33,814 bases of DNA, taken from contig JAIPDZ010000010.1 of assembly GCA_021737425.1 (NCBI GenBank), forward strand, positions 1-33,814, written 5' to 3'. The notes beneath the pieces were generated by a model that was given only the letters and a program-made list of their open reading frames with translations, was not told the DNA's origin and ran no database searches. This DNA comes from Deltaproteobacteria bacterium. Lineage in GTDB: Bacteria; Desulfobacterota; DSM-4660; Desulfatiglandales; Desulfatiglandaceae. Numbering within the stretch: position 1 is the first letter of the stretch; each line of letters starts with the position of its first letter. The position numbers were made by a program, and so were the translations under genes. Of the stretch, positions 13,509-21,913 are shown one piece after another.

Positions 13509-14726
13509 TTATTTTCCTCTCGCCCTCCTCAATGGAATTACCTTACCCCCGGTCTTTAACGCGTCCAGATAATCCGCCCAGCCTTGCATCATCTTCCGCC
13601 GTTTGGGTAGATGCTCGGCATGGTTGTATGCGCTTTTCACGCTGTTCCGTTCGGCATGTGCCAACTGGCGCTCAATGACGGCCGAAGGCCAACCCTGTTC
13701 GTGGAGGCGGGTGGATGCCATTCCCCGAAACCCGTGTCCGGTCATTTCGTCTTTGGCATAGCCCATGCGTCGAAGCGCCGCGTTCACCGCGTTGTCACTC
13801 ATGGGGCGCTGGCTGGATCTCAGGGACGGGAATACATACCGTCCGCTACCTGTAATCGGTTCAATTTCCTTAAAGATGTCAACAGCTTGTCGGGCTAACG
13901 GCACAATATGGGGTAGCCCCATTTTCATTTTTTCGCCCGGGATTGTCCATGTCGCATTGTCAAGATCAATTTCCGACCATTCGGCCTTCCGCAATTCCCC
14001 AGGTCTGACAAAGACCAGCGGCGCCAGCTTCAAAGCGCATTGGGTCGCGATCTGTCCGTCATATTCATCGATGGCCCTGAGAAGCCCCCCAATTTTCTTG
14101 GGGTCTGTTAATGCAGCCATATTCATCGTTTTTATGGATACCAAAGCCCCCTTCAAATCCGCGCTTGGATCCCGGTCTGCCCTTCCTGTGGCAATGGCGT
14201 AACGGAATACCTGACCACACATCTGTTTTATCCTGTGAGCCGTGTGAAATGCGCCTCTTTTTTCGATCTTCTTAAGGACCGCCAAAAGGTCAGGGGCTGT
14301 AATCAGTTTAATAGGTCTCTTGCCAATCATGGGGAAAACATTCACTTCAAGCCGTCTTATCACCCTCGATGCATGGCCCTCACTCCATGACCGTTCCTGC
14401 TTTGCAAACCACTCTCTCGCAATGGTCTCGAAGCTGTTCTTCATCAATTCCCGCTTCATGATTTTGGCTTCTTTTTGGTGCTGGGAAGGGTCAACATCCT
14501 TTTTGAGGAGTTTCCGCGCATCGTCCCGCCTCCGCCTGGCCTCGGCCAGCGTTACATCCGGGTATACCCCCAAAGCCAGAGTCTTTCTCAATCCATAGAA
14601 ACGATAATCGAATCTGAAATACTTCCCTGATTTCCGAACCAAGACATAAAGCCCCCGCTCGTCGGACAACTTATAGGGTTTCTCCTTTGGTTTGGCATTC
14701 CTGATGGCGGTATCGGTGAGAGCCAT
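13509..14726 (-). CDS. int: P4-type tyrosine integrase
   Basis: The 405-aa product is a phage/island integrase. An N-terminal arm-binding region (LSDERGLYVLVRKSGKYFRFDYR) is followed by a SAM-like core-binding segment and the catalytic domain. Catalytic residues visible are R241 (FVRPGELR), H331 and R334 (HGFRGMAS), H357 (LAHAE) and Y367 (SAYNH). The ATG at 14726 has GGGG at 9 bases; a 23-residue upstream extension is possible but lies in the repeat region. It recombines the island at the adjacent tRNA-Glu 3' end and should work with AlpA for excision. Length and order match P4/IntS integrases. It appears intact. Confidence 0.95.
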   Translation of the reverse strand: MALTDTAIRNAKPKEKPYKLSDERGLYVLVRKSGKYFRFDYRFYGLRKTLALGVYPDVTLAEARRRRDDARKLLKKDVDPSQHQKEAKIMKRELMKNSFETIAREWFAKQERSWSEGHASRVIRRLEVNVFPMIGKRPIKLITAPDLLAVLKKIEKRGAFHTAHRIKQMCGQVFRYAIATGRADRDPSADLKGALVSIKTMNMAALTDPKKIGGLLRAIDEYDGQIATQCALKLAPLVFVRPGELRKAEWSEIDLDNATWTIPGEKMKMGLPHIVPLARQAVDIFKEIEPITGSGRYVFPSLRSSQRPMSDNAVNAALRRMGYAKDEMTGHGFRGMASTRLHEQGWPSAVIERQLAHAERNSVKSAYNHAEHLPKRRKMMQGWADYLDALKTGGKVIPLRRARGK

Positions 14727-14794
14727 GACGGTATCCCCTTTTTGACGGTATCTAAAATGACGGTTTTTGCATGTACCGTCACAGTGTACCGTCA
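14726..14794. repeat. five TGACGGTA-type repeats at the integrase start
   Basis: TGACGGTA occurs at 14726-14733 and 14743-14750, a TGACGGTT variant at 14758-14765, and the reverse complement TACCGTCA at 14774-14781 and 14787-14794. Starts are 13-17 bases apart. The first copy includes the integrase start codon. They cover the -10 box, the start point and the 5' leader, so they are probable operator or integrase-arm sites. Confidence 0.75.
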
Positions 14795-14812
14795 AATCCC
14801 CTCGGCTGTCAA
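14783..14812 (-). promoter_or_regulatory. candidate integrase promoter
   Basis: On the minus strand, TTGACA (14812-14807), an 18-nt spacer and TACACT (14788-14783). Two TACCGTCA repeats overlap its -10 region. Confidence 0.5.
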
Positions 14813-14841
14813 TAGATTTCCCTGGAACTTACTGGAATAAA

Positions 14842-14873
14842 AAACCCTAAATATAGAGTAATAATCAGGGTTT
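14842..14873. repeat. AAACCCT/AGGGTTT inverted repeat near the island end
   Basis: AAACCCT (14842-14848) and AGGGTTT (14867-14873) are perfect reverse complements 18 bases apart, between the integrase and tRNA-Glu. They may be part of the attachment region. Confidence 0.3.
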
Positions 14874-14907
14874 AATGGACTTTATTGGAAGGTGCTGGAA
14901 TGGTATA

Positions 14908-14983
14908 TGGTAGTCCCAACGGGACTCGAACCCGTGTCGCCGGCGTGAGAGGCCGGTATCCTAGACCGCTAGACGATGGGACC
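14908..14983 (-). tRNA. tRNA-Glu (anticodon CTC)
   Basis: On the minus strand a full cloverleaf is seen. The acceptor GGTCCCA pairs with TGGGACT, the anticodon stem CCGGC/GCCGG holds the loop CTCTCAC with anticodon CTC, and the T-arm is ACGGG-TTCGAGT-CCCGT. The discriminator is A and the CCA end is encoded (14908-14910). It is 2 bases downstream of tRNA-Gln. Its 3' end is the probable attachment site of the island, as the integrase lies just beyond. Confidence 0.95.
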
Positions 14984-14985
14984 GA

Positions 14986-15059
14986 TGGCTGGGGGACGAG
15001 GACTCGAACCCCGGATAACGGGACCAGAACCCGCTGTATTACCGCTATACTATCCCCCA
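14986..15059 (-). tRNA. tRNA-Gln (anticodon CTG)
   Basis: On the minus strand, the acceptor TGGGGGA pairs with TCCCCCA. The anticodon loop TTCTGGT in a GCGGG/CCCGT stem gives anticodon CTG, and the T-arm is CGGGG-TTCGAGT-CCTCG. The discriminator is G and CCA is encoded (14986-14988). It is cotranscribed with tRNA-Glu. Confidence 0.95.
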
Positions 15060-15069
15060 GTAAACCAAT

Positions 15070-15098
15070 AATATTGATCATCTCCGGTCAAAAGTCAA
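15070..15098 (-). promoter_or_regulatory. candidate tRNA promoter
   Basis: On the minus strand, TTGACT (15098-15093), a 17-nt spacer and AATATT (15075-15070). The predicted start is about 4 bases before tRNA-Gln. Confidence 0.5.
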
Positions 15099-15125
15099 GG
15101 AAAAATCGGCTTGACCCCCTTCTGC

Positions 15126-16100
15126 TCATGTCGCCTTCCAGCACCTGACCAGGTGATCCTCGCCCACCCTTGAAAAATCAATCTCTCCTTGTTTGCACCT
15201 CGGCTCAACCAAGGGGCACCGCCCCTGAAACTTGCATCCCGGCGGCGGGTCCATGGGGCTGGGAACTTCGCCTTTCAGGGTTTTTATTTTGGATGTCAAA
15301 TCCGCCTCCACCGAGGGCACGGCCGAGAGAAGGACCCGGGTATAGGGATGCCGGGGATCCTCGAACAGGGTGTCGGCCCGGGCATATTCCACCACATGTC
15401 CCAGGTACATGACCGCCACGGTGTCGCTCAGGTAGCCGACCACATTAAGGTCGTGGGAGATGAAGAGATAGCTGAGGTCCAGCCGGTCCTGAAGGTCCTT
15501 GAGCAGGTTGATGATCTGGGCCTGTATGGAGACATCCAGGGCCGAAATGGGTTCGTCGCATATGATCAGGGAGGACTCCACGCTCAGGGCCCGGGCCACC
15601 CCCACTCGTTGACGTTGCCCCCCGCTGAACTCGTGAGGGTACCGATCCGCGGTCATGGCTGAGAGACCCACCATTTCCAAAAGCTCATCCCTGCGTCCCT
15701 GACGCCTGTTCTTTGAAAGGCCCAGGATCCGCAGCCCCTCCTCAATGGACTGGCCTACGGTCATGCGGGGGTTGAGCGAGCTGAAAGGATCCTGAAAAAC
15801 GATCTGCATCTCTTTCCTGAGGGGTTTCATCTCTTTGGGGCTCAATGGGGTAATATCACGGCCTTTGTATACAATTCTCCCTGCATCCGGTTCCAAAAGC
15901 TTTAATATGACCCGGGCCACGGTGGACTTGCCGCATCCGCTTTCCCCTACCAACCCCACACTCTTGCCTTCGGCTATGGCGAAATCCACCCCGTCCACCG
16001 CCTTGATGTGGGCCGCGGTTCTCTGAAAAAACCCGCGCCTTACGGGAAAGTATTTCTTGAGGCCCTCCACTTTAAGGAGGATACGCTCCTGTGAATCCAT
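15126..16100 (-). CDS. oppF: oligopeptide/dipeptide ABC transporter ATPase (OppF/DppF type)
   Basis: The 324-aa product is the second ATPase of a peptide importer. Walker A GESGCGKS is at 52-59, a Q-loop is in MQIVFQDPFSSL, the signature SGGQRQR and Walker B LIICDE follow, and the C-terminal extension carries the oligopeptide-transporter cysteines (CKFQGRCPLVEPRC). Those cysteines are typical of OppD/F-type ATPases, some of which bind an iron-sulfur cluster. It follows the OppD gene by 4 bases and is the last gene of the leftward set binding protein-B-C-D-F. It energises uptake of peptides, or possibly nickel or sugars, since substrate cannot be read from the ATPase. Confidence 0.92.
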   Translation of the reverse strand: MDSQERILLKVEGLKKYFPVRRGFFQRTAAHIKAVDGVDFAIAEGKSVGLVGESGCGKSTVARVILKLLEPDAGRIVYKGRDITPLSPKEMKPLRKEMQIVFQDPFSSLNPRMTVGQSIEEGLRILGLSKNRRQGRRDELLEMVGLSAMTADRYPHEFSGGQRQRVGVARALSVESSLIICDEPISALDVSIQAQIINLLKDLQDRLDLSYLFISHDLNVVGYLSDTVAVMYLGHVVEYARADTLFEDPRHPYTRVLLSAVPSVEADLTSKIKTLKGEVPSPMDPPPGCKFQGRCPLVEPRCKQGEIDFSRVGEDHLVRCWKAT

Positions 16101-16104
16101 GGCG

Positions 16105-17115
16105 CTACTCCTGTCTTTCCCGGCTATACACAGGGGGGCACCGGCTCAGGTGCCCGTGGCCGTAATCACACATGCCCGGAAAATCCACGGCGCACTCCGC
16201 AATGGCCGCGGAGCACCGGGGATGAAAGGGACACCCTTTCGGTTTGAAGGCCGGGTTGGGCACGCTGCCCGGAATGCTGTAGAGCCGCTTTCCCCGTTTG
16301 CTCCGGGAGGGGAGGGAGGCCAGAAGCCCCCGGGTGTAGGGGTGTCGGGGGTGTTGGAATACCTGATCCCGGGTCCCCTGTTCCACGATCAGCCCTGCAT
16401 ACATTACGTAGACGCGGTCCGCCACCGTGGAGACCACCCCGAGATCGTGGGTGATATACAGGACAGACATGGCCGAGGCGTGTTGAATGGATTTCATGAG
16501 GTTCAGGATCTGGGCCTGAACGGTCACGTCCAAGGCCGTGGTGGGCTCATCCGCAATGATCAGGGCCGGATGGCACGCCAGGGCCATGGCAACCATGACC
16601 CGTTGCCGCTGTCCCCCGCTCAACTGATGCGGGTAGTCTTTCAGGCGGGCCTCAGGAGAAGGGATCCCCACATCCGTAAGGAGCCCTATGCAGCGACGCC
16701 GGCGTTCATTCTCGGACACCTTCTCATGGACCTGGATGGCCTCCATGATCTGATCGCCGATGGTGAAGACCGGGTTCAGTGCGGTGAGGGGTTCCTGAAA
16801 CACCATGGAGATCTGATTGCCCCGGATATCCTGCAGCCCTTCCTCTGTCAGGGTGAGGAGGTTTGTATCCCGAAGCCGGATTTTGCCGCTTGCGATTACC
16901 CCCGGAGGGATGGGGACCAGGCCCAGAATGGCCAAGGCGGTCACGGTCTTTCCGCACCCCGATTCACCCACCAGGCATACGGTCTCGCCCGTATGCACAT
17001 CAAAACTGACCCCGTCCACGGCCCGGGCCACATGGTCGTGTCCCCGGAAGTGGACCCTGAGGTCCTCCACCAAAAGCAGGGTGTCCTTATGGGGAGGCGC
17101 GTACGCTTCTTCCAT
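16105..17115 (-). CDS. oppD: oligopeptide/dipeptide ABC transporter ATPase (OppD/DppD type)
   Basis: The 336-aa product pairs with OppF. Walker A GESGCGKT (50-57), Q-loop near Q107 ([12 protein letters not shown]), LSGGQRQRV (165-173) and Walker B IIADE (187-190) are intact. The C-terminal [14 protein letters not shown] block is the OppD-family extension. The ATG is 7 bases after the OppC stop. Length matches the family. The long rightward frame opposite this gene is a shadow of high-GC codons. Confidence 0.93.
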   Translation of the reverse strand: MEEAYAPPHKDTLLLVEDLRVHFRGHDHVARAVDGVSFDVHTGETVCLVGESGCGKTVTALAILGLVPIPPGVIASGKIRLRDTNLLTLTEEGLQDIRGNQISMVFQEPLTALNPVFTIGDQIMEAIQVHEKVSENERRRRCIGLLTDVGIPSPEARLKDYPHQLSGGQRQRVMVAMALACHPALIIADEPTTALDVTVQAQILNLMKSIQHASAMSVLYITHDLGVVSTVADRVYVMYAGLIVEQGTRDQVFQHPRHPYTRGLLASLPSRSKRGKRLYSIPGSVPNPAFKPKGCPFHPRCSAAIAECAVDFPGMCDYGHGHLSRCPPVYSRERQE

Positions 17116-17122
17116 CTGTTTC

Positions 17123-18265
17123 TCACCGTTCCCGTAGTTTCGGATTCATCGCGTCCCTCAAACCTTCACCGAACAGATTGAAGCACAATACCACGATCAA
17201 AATGGCAATTCCCGGAATAAAGGTGAGCCAGGGGGCATCAAATATGAATCCCTTGCCTCCGGAGAGGATATTTCCCCAGGTGGCATGCGGCGGAGGGACC
17301 CCGAAGCCCAGAAAGCTTAAGCCCGCCTCGGTCAAAATGGCGGTGGCAATGCCGATGGTGGAGGAAACCAGTACCGGTGCGATGGCGTTGGGCATCATGT
17401 GCCGGAAGATGATCCGGAAATTGCCGATACCCAAGGCCCGGGCCGCGGTCACAAAATCCTGCTCCCTGAGGGACAGAAACTCCGCCCGGACAAACCGGGT
17501 GGTCCCCATCCAGCTGGTCAATCCGATGACGATCATGATGTTGTACATGCTGGCCGGCAGGAGGGCCACCACCGTGAGGATAAGGAAGAAACTGGGAAAG
17601 CAGAGCATGATATCCACCATTCGCATGATCAGGGTATCCACGGACACGGCGTTTTTAAAGAGCCAGGCGGTGGTGAATCGCAATTTTCGGTATGGCTTTA
17701 CCAGCCTGAACAGGCTTAGGCATAGCCCCCCGGCCATAAGAAGGCCCAGAGACGTCCAGACATTCCCCATTGCCCCCATGACCGTTGCTGCCAACAGGAG
17801 CGTGACGCCCAGGATATGGTTCCAGCGCAGGTGGTGTTCTCCAAAATAACCGGCAATCCCGCCCATGAAAATACCCACCATGACCGATATGCCCACGGCC
17901 ACAAACCCCACCGTCAAAGAGACCCATGCGCCCTGGAGCATGCGCGAAAAAACGTCCCGACCCAGGTCGTCGGTCCCGAACAGGTAGCGGCCGAAGGTGG
18001 GGACCTCCTGAGGGGGCAATGCATCCACATGGGGCCGGCTCAAGGGGGGCAGGAGTTTTTCCTGGAGCCGGATCAGGGCCGGATCAAAGAGGGGGTCGCG
18101 GCCGGAGGTGAGCACGGCCCCCAAAATGGCCGTAATAAAGAACAGAACAAAGATGAACAGACCGATGATGGCCAGGCGGTTCTGCTTAAACAGTCGCCAC
18201 AGCTCCTCCAGCCGGGTCTGTTTGGGGGCTAAAGGGGCTTCCAGTATGAGCGGGCCGTTGGTCAT
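17123..18265 (-). CDS. oppC: peptide ABC transporter permease (OppC/DppC type) with extra membrane segment
   Basis: The 380-aa product is longer than the roughly 300 aa usual for OppC. The N-terminal helix (LAIIGLFIFVLFFITAILGAVL), FGTDDLGRDVFSR, and the conserved permease loop (EFLSLREQDFVTAARALG) are present. Compared with DppC, about 66 residues (143-208) are inserted between the GYFG end of one helix and the VDTLIMRMVDIM helix. The insert contains two hydrophobic stretches and would add a helical hairpin. Start supported by AAGGAGGG eight bases before the ATG. It follows OppB by 13 bases. It should form the pore with OppB. Confidence 0.9.
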   Translation of the reverse strand: MTNGPLILEAPLAPKQTRLEELWRLFKQNRLAIIGLFIFVLFFITAILGAVLTSGRDPLFDPALIRLQEKLLPPLSRPHVDALPPQEVPTFGRYLFGTDDLGRDVFSRMLQGAWVSLTVGFVAVGISVMVGIFMGGIAGYFGEHHLRWNHILGVTLLLAATVMGAMGNVWTSLGLLMAGGLCLSLFRLVKPYRKLRFTTAWLFKNAVSVDTLIMRMVDIMLCFPSFFLILTVVALLPASMYNIMIVIGLTSWMGTTRFVRAEFLSLREQDFVTAARALGIGNFRIIFRHMMPNAIAPVLVSSTIGIATAILTEAGLSFLGFGVPPPHATWGNILSGGKGFIFDAPWLTFIPGIAILIVVLCFNLFGEGLRDAMNPKLRER

Positions 18266-18278
18266 GGGCTATCCCTCC

Positions 18279-19238
18279 TTACAGTCTTATCCTGGGATCC
18301 ACCATTAGGTAGAGGAGGTCAGAGACAAAGGTGCCTATCAGGACCAGCACGGCCGACAAAAAATTCACGGTAAGAATGATGGGATAGTCCCGGGCCAGGA
18401 TCGCCTCATAGGCCATCCGCCCCATGCCCGGCCAGGAGAAAATGGATTCAATAATCACGGATCCGCCGATCAGTCCCGGAAGGATGAGACCGAACATGGT
18501 CACAAAGGGTAGCAGGGCATTCCTGAGGGCATGCTTGTAATGGACCTGATCCGGCGCAAGCCCCTTGGCCCGGGCCGTGCGCACATAATCCTGGCCTTCC
18601 ACCTCCAGCATCTGGCTGCGCACGTATCTCGAGAGCACGGCGATGCCGCCGGTGGCCCCCAATACCGAAGGGAGCAGGAGGTGCCAGACCCGGTCCATGA
18701 AGAGGTGGGGCCAGGATGCCGCGCCCATGCCGAAGGTCTCCATCCCGATCACCGGCACATGAAATACGGTCACCACAAAAATGATCAACACGTAGGCGAA
18801 GAAAAAGCCCGGGATGGAGATGAGCAGATAGGCAAAAAAGGTGGCGCTCCGGTCATAGATCCCCCCCCGAAAGATGGCCGAACGGATGCCCACCGGGAAG
18901 GAAAGGGTCCAGGTGAGCAGGGTCCCCACGATGAACAGGGGAAGGCTGTTTAAGAACCGCTCCCATATCTTGGCCAGTACCGGCTGGTTATCCTTCCAGG
19001 AAACGATCTTGCCGGTGAACAGGTCCTGGTAAAAGAGGAGATACTGGGTGTAAAGGGGCTCATTTAGATGAAACTCCTGCCTGAACCGCTCCACCATTTC
19101 AGGCGTGAACTTGGGGTTCATGGGGTCCACCTGGCTGGGCTCCCCGGGCGCCAGGTGAATGATGAGAAAGGAGATCACCGATACGAAAAACAGGGTCACG
19201 GTCTTTTGAATGATGCTTCTTCCGATAAACGAAAACAT
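18279..19238 (-). CDS. oppB: peptide ABC transporter permease (OppB/DppB type)
   Basis: The 319-aa product starts with a membrane helix (TVTLFFVSVISFLIIHLAPG) and a periplasmic segment, then has four or five more helices and the EAA-like cytoplasmic loop (MLEVEGQDYVRTARAKGL) that contacts the ATPases. The C-terminal YLMVDPRIRL is a common OppB ending. It lies 24 bases downstream of the binding-protein gene. It forms the pore with OppC. Confidence 0.92.
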   Translation of the reverse strand: MFSFIGRSIIQKTVTLFFVSVISFLIIHLAPGEPSQVDPMNPKFTPEMVERFRQEFHLNEPLYTQYLLFYQDLFTGKIVSWKDNQPVLAKIWERFLNSLPLFIVGTLLTWTLSFPVGIRSAIFRGGIYDRSATFFAYLLISIPGFFFAYVLIIFVVTVFHVPVIGMETFGMGAASWPHLFMDRVWHLLLPSVLGATGGIAVLSRYVRSQMLEVEGQDYVRTARAKGLAPDQVHYKHALRNALLPFVTMFGLILPGLIGGSVIIESIFSWPGMGRMAYEAILARDYPIILTVNFLSAVLVLIGTFVSDLLYLMVDPRIRL

Positions 19239-19262
19239 GGGTTGTTCCTCATCTAATGGACA

Positions 19263-21395
19263 TCACTCCGCTGTGAACTCCGGCATCTCAGGGACCTTGA
19301 CCCATTTATTGAAATGATAGGTGTAGTTCCCGGTCTCGGTGGGGGTGATCTTCTTGTACAGCTCCACCCCGTCCTGGTCCACATCCTTGATCACGATCCG
19401 CTTGTCCAGGATGGCGGTCCATTTTCCCACGTATAAAAAGGTATAGGGCTGTTCATGGGCAATGATCCGGTGGAGCCGGTGACAGTATTCCACCTGTCTT
19501 TCATGGTCGTAGGTCTGGCGGATCTTGATGATCAGCCGGTCCGCCTCCGGGTTCTTGAACCCTACAAAATTGAGCTGGTAAGGGTGGGTCTGGCTGGAAT
19601 GCCAGATCTGGTAGAGATCCGGTTCGATTCCCATGACCCAGCCCAAGACCAGGGCGTCAAAATCGTGCTTGTCCACCCTTTCCTGGATGAATACGGACCA
19701 TTCCAGCACATCGGTCTGTACATCGATTCCGATCTTTTTCCATGCTTCCTGCAAAATGGCCAGAATAGCCTTTCGGATCTCATTGCCGCTGTTGGTGATC
19801 AGGGTGAATTCAAACCGCTTGCCGTCCTTTTCCAGCCAGCCCTCGGGGGTGCGGGTCCATCCCGCCTGGTGAAGCAGCGAAAGCGCCTGTTTGGGATCGT
19901 AGGGGACAGGGGAAACGTCATGGTCGTAAAAATCGGTCTGCTTGACAAAAGGACCGGTGATCCGCTCCCCCTGGCCGTACAGCACGTATCGGATGATTTC
20001 ATTCACATCAATGGCCATGCCCAGGGCCAGTCGTACCCGCCGGTCATTGAAGGGGGGCCTGCGCATATTGTATCCGATGTAGGAGTAGCCGAAGGAGGTC
20101 CCGGAAAAGCTCTGGAATCTGGGATCGTTTTTGAGCCGTTTGACCTGGTGCGGCTGGACCTGATAATTGTCCAGGGTCCCTGCATAAAACTCCATCTCCT
20201 GGGTCAAAAGATCCGGAATAATCCGCATCACATACTTTTGATAATGGGGCGGTCCCTCCCAGTAATTTTCGAATCGGGTGAGGGAGATGAACTGATCCGA
20301 CTTCCATTGCGCAAACCGAAAAGGGCCGCACCCCACGGGGTGACGATTGAAGGCACTCTGGCGGATGGAAAAGTCCGCAGGGTCCTTGCCCCGCTCCAGG
20401 GCCTCTTGCTTGAGGGCCTCCGGGTTTAAAAGGTGCTCCGGAAGGATGCCCATCCCCCATGTCCCGACGGCCGGAGAGTAAAGACGTTTGTAGACCACGC
20501 GAACCGTTAACGGATCGATCACTTCCACCCGTTTGACCGGTTCATAATCGGAGATGCGGGGGGAGAGGGTCTTGGGGTCCATGAGGGTCTCATAGGTGAA
20601 CCGGACATCCTGGGCGTCAAAGGGGTGGCCGTCATGAAATTGTATCCCCGGCCTGAGATGAAACACCAGGACCGGATTGTGTTCCGTGGCGGGGAGGAGT
20701 TCCGCTGCCAGTTCAGCCAGGGTGGTTTGATCCTGGGGGGGATCGATGGTCAGACAGCCGGTGGCGTCAAAGGAGGAAAAATAGGTTTCCCCCAAGAGGG
20801 ACTTCAGGTGGGTGAACAGGTCCGGGTCCACCTGATCGAGATGGAGCCTGATCCTGGAAGGGGCCTTTACCCGTACGGTTACGGGCGATCTTGCGGCATC
20901 CTTTTCCCCCGCGTCCACCTGCTTTTCCGCTACAAATGTCCTGGGGCGGTCCACGGTGATGGCCTTTACCCGGGCCAGGGAGCGGTTCAGGGCCTTATTG
21001 GGATGATTGGCCGTCTGTTTTGTCTCCTGCAGGAGCCCGGCGGTCTCCCGGGCGTTCAGGGTTCCGTGTCCCGGTACCACGGCCTCAGGATTTACATAAA
21101 AAAATGCGGTCTCAGAGGTCTCCCATGATTCTGCCAGGCGGCCCCTGAATCGTAATTCCTCGTTTCGATCCAAGAGCCCTTCAAACACCAAGGATTCGAT
21201 CTGGCTGCTGGCGGAGTTGGCCGACAAAATGGGATTGAGTACGGTGGCATCGCCCAAAGATGCAGTGATGTATTCCTCCAGGCGTTCGGGATTGCCCCGG
21301 GTCTGCTCTTCATAGGTAGGGACCCAGAGATAGGACTGGAGTAAAAAGAGGATGATGAATGAGGGGATCAGTATCAGCAGCCGCTTAACAGTCAT
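19263..21395 (-). CDS. oppA: ABC transporter periplasmic binding protein, SBP family 5, enlarged
   Basis: The product of about 710 aa is the receptor of the importer. The N-terminus has a membrane-anchor-like hydrophobic stretch (LLILIPSFIILFLLQSYLW) with no lipobox. The family-5 fold is recognised by LNPILSANSASSQI, RPGIQFHDGHPFDAQDVRFTY, VGCGPFRFAQW and FNDRRVRLALGMAID. A segment of about 145 residues (roughly 100-244 counted from the TTG 9 bases upstream) separates the LAESW block from VFHLRPG, which are adjacent in normal SBP-5 proteins. I chose the ATG at 21395; a TTG at 21404 is also possible, and neither has a good ribosome-binding site. Substrate unknown; peptide is the default. Confidence 0.88.
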   Translation of the reverse strand: MTVKRLLILIPSFIILFLLQSYLWVPTYEEQTRGNPERLEEYITASLGDATVLNPILSANSASSQIESLVFEGLLDRNEELRFRGRLAESWETSETAFFYVNPEAVVPGHGTLNARETAGLLQETKQTANHPNKALNRSLARVKAITVDRPRTFVAEKQVDAGEKDAARSPVTVRVKAPSRIRLHLDQVDPDLFTHLKSLLGETYFSSFDATGCLTIDPPQDQTTLAELAAELLPATEHNPVLVFHLRPGIQFHDGHPFDAQDVRFTYETLMDPKTLSPRISDYEPVKRVEVIDPLTVRVVYKRLYSPAVGTWGMGILPEHLLNPEALKQEALERGKDPADFSIRQSAFNRHPVGCGPFRFAQWKSDQFISLTRFENYWEGPPHYQKYVMRIIPDLLTQEMEFYAGTLDNYQVQPHQVKRLKNDPRFQSFSGTSFGYSYIGYNMRRPPFNDRRVRLALGMAIDVNEIIRYVLYGQGERITGPFVKQTDFYDHDVSPVPYDPKQALSLLHQAGWTRTPEGWLEKDGKRFEFTLITNSGNEIRKAILAILQEAWKKIGIDVQTDVLEWSVFIQERVDKHDFDALVLGWVMGIEPDLYQIWHSSQTHPYQLNFVGFKNPEADRLIIKIRQTYDHERQVEYCHRLHRIIAHEQPYTFLYVGKWTAILDKRIVIKDVDQDGVELYKKITPTETGNYTYHFNKWVKVPEMPEFTAE

Positions 21396-21642
21396 ATCGG
21401 GCAAAGGTGAACAGGGGTAGCTGTAGGGGAATCATGTCCGGAAAATGGATACTTTTCCAAATATTTTAATAGGTTATGCGTTAAGCATACTGCATCAGGA
21501 GAAGGGAGATGTCAAGAGATTTCTTTGATATTTTTTATGGGGCGCTCAGGGCGTGAAAAGAAACCGCAACAGAGCCCCGGGCCCCGTTTGACTTGACAGC
21601 CATCCCAATGCAGGCCTACGGCCGCAACCAAATCAGTGACCA

Positions 21643-21720
21643 GTGTTCAGGTTTCAGGTTTCAGCAAACAATAAACCCTGACACCCGAAACCTGACACCC
21701 GAAACCTGACACCTGACACC
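21643..21720. repeat. short direct and inverted intergenic repeats
   Basis: CCTGACACCCGAAA occurs twice in tandem (21677-21690, 21691-21704), followed by CCTGACA and CCTGACACC. To the left, GTGTTCAGGTTTCAGGTTTCAG (21643-21664, described in parts) is the near reverse complement. This resembles dispersed intergenic palindromes seen in some genomes. Confidence 0.6.
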
Positions 21721-21884
21721 TTTATCGCAAATAATTCAAAGGCGTTAACCTCAACAAAACATCTTCGCTTTTTGCATAGAAGTTTCAATCTAAGACTCTA
21801 ATCTCACGGCAAGATTGGTCCCAAAGGCCAAAGGTGTCAAAGGGAGGATCGTGGGGTCGCAACCACAAATTGTGGCGAATTCGC

Positions 21885-21913
21885 TTGACATGGCTTATAG
21901 GGGCTATTATAAT
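21885..21913 (+). promoter_or_regulatory. perfect consensus sigma70 promoter
   Basis: TTGACA (21885-21890), a 17-nt spacer and TATAAT (21908-21913). The only downstream gene in this direction is rho, whose start is about 480 bases away, so a long leader or a separate small RNA is implied. Confidence 0.75.

Noticed and set aside
16057-17181. 374-codon rightward frame opposite oppD
   Set aside because: It is antisense to a clear ATPase gene with intact motifs, has low-complexity composition rich in G, H and R, and shows no family signature.
19455-20429. 324-codon rightward frame opposite the binding-protein gene
   Set aside because: Antisense shadow produced by high-GC codons; the leftward strand has conserved SBP-5 blocks.
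21396-21520. TTGACA at 21515-21510 (minus strand) as the opp promoter
   Set aside because: No -10 box at acceptable spacing; the nearest TATGCT is 20 bases away.
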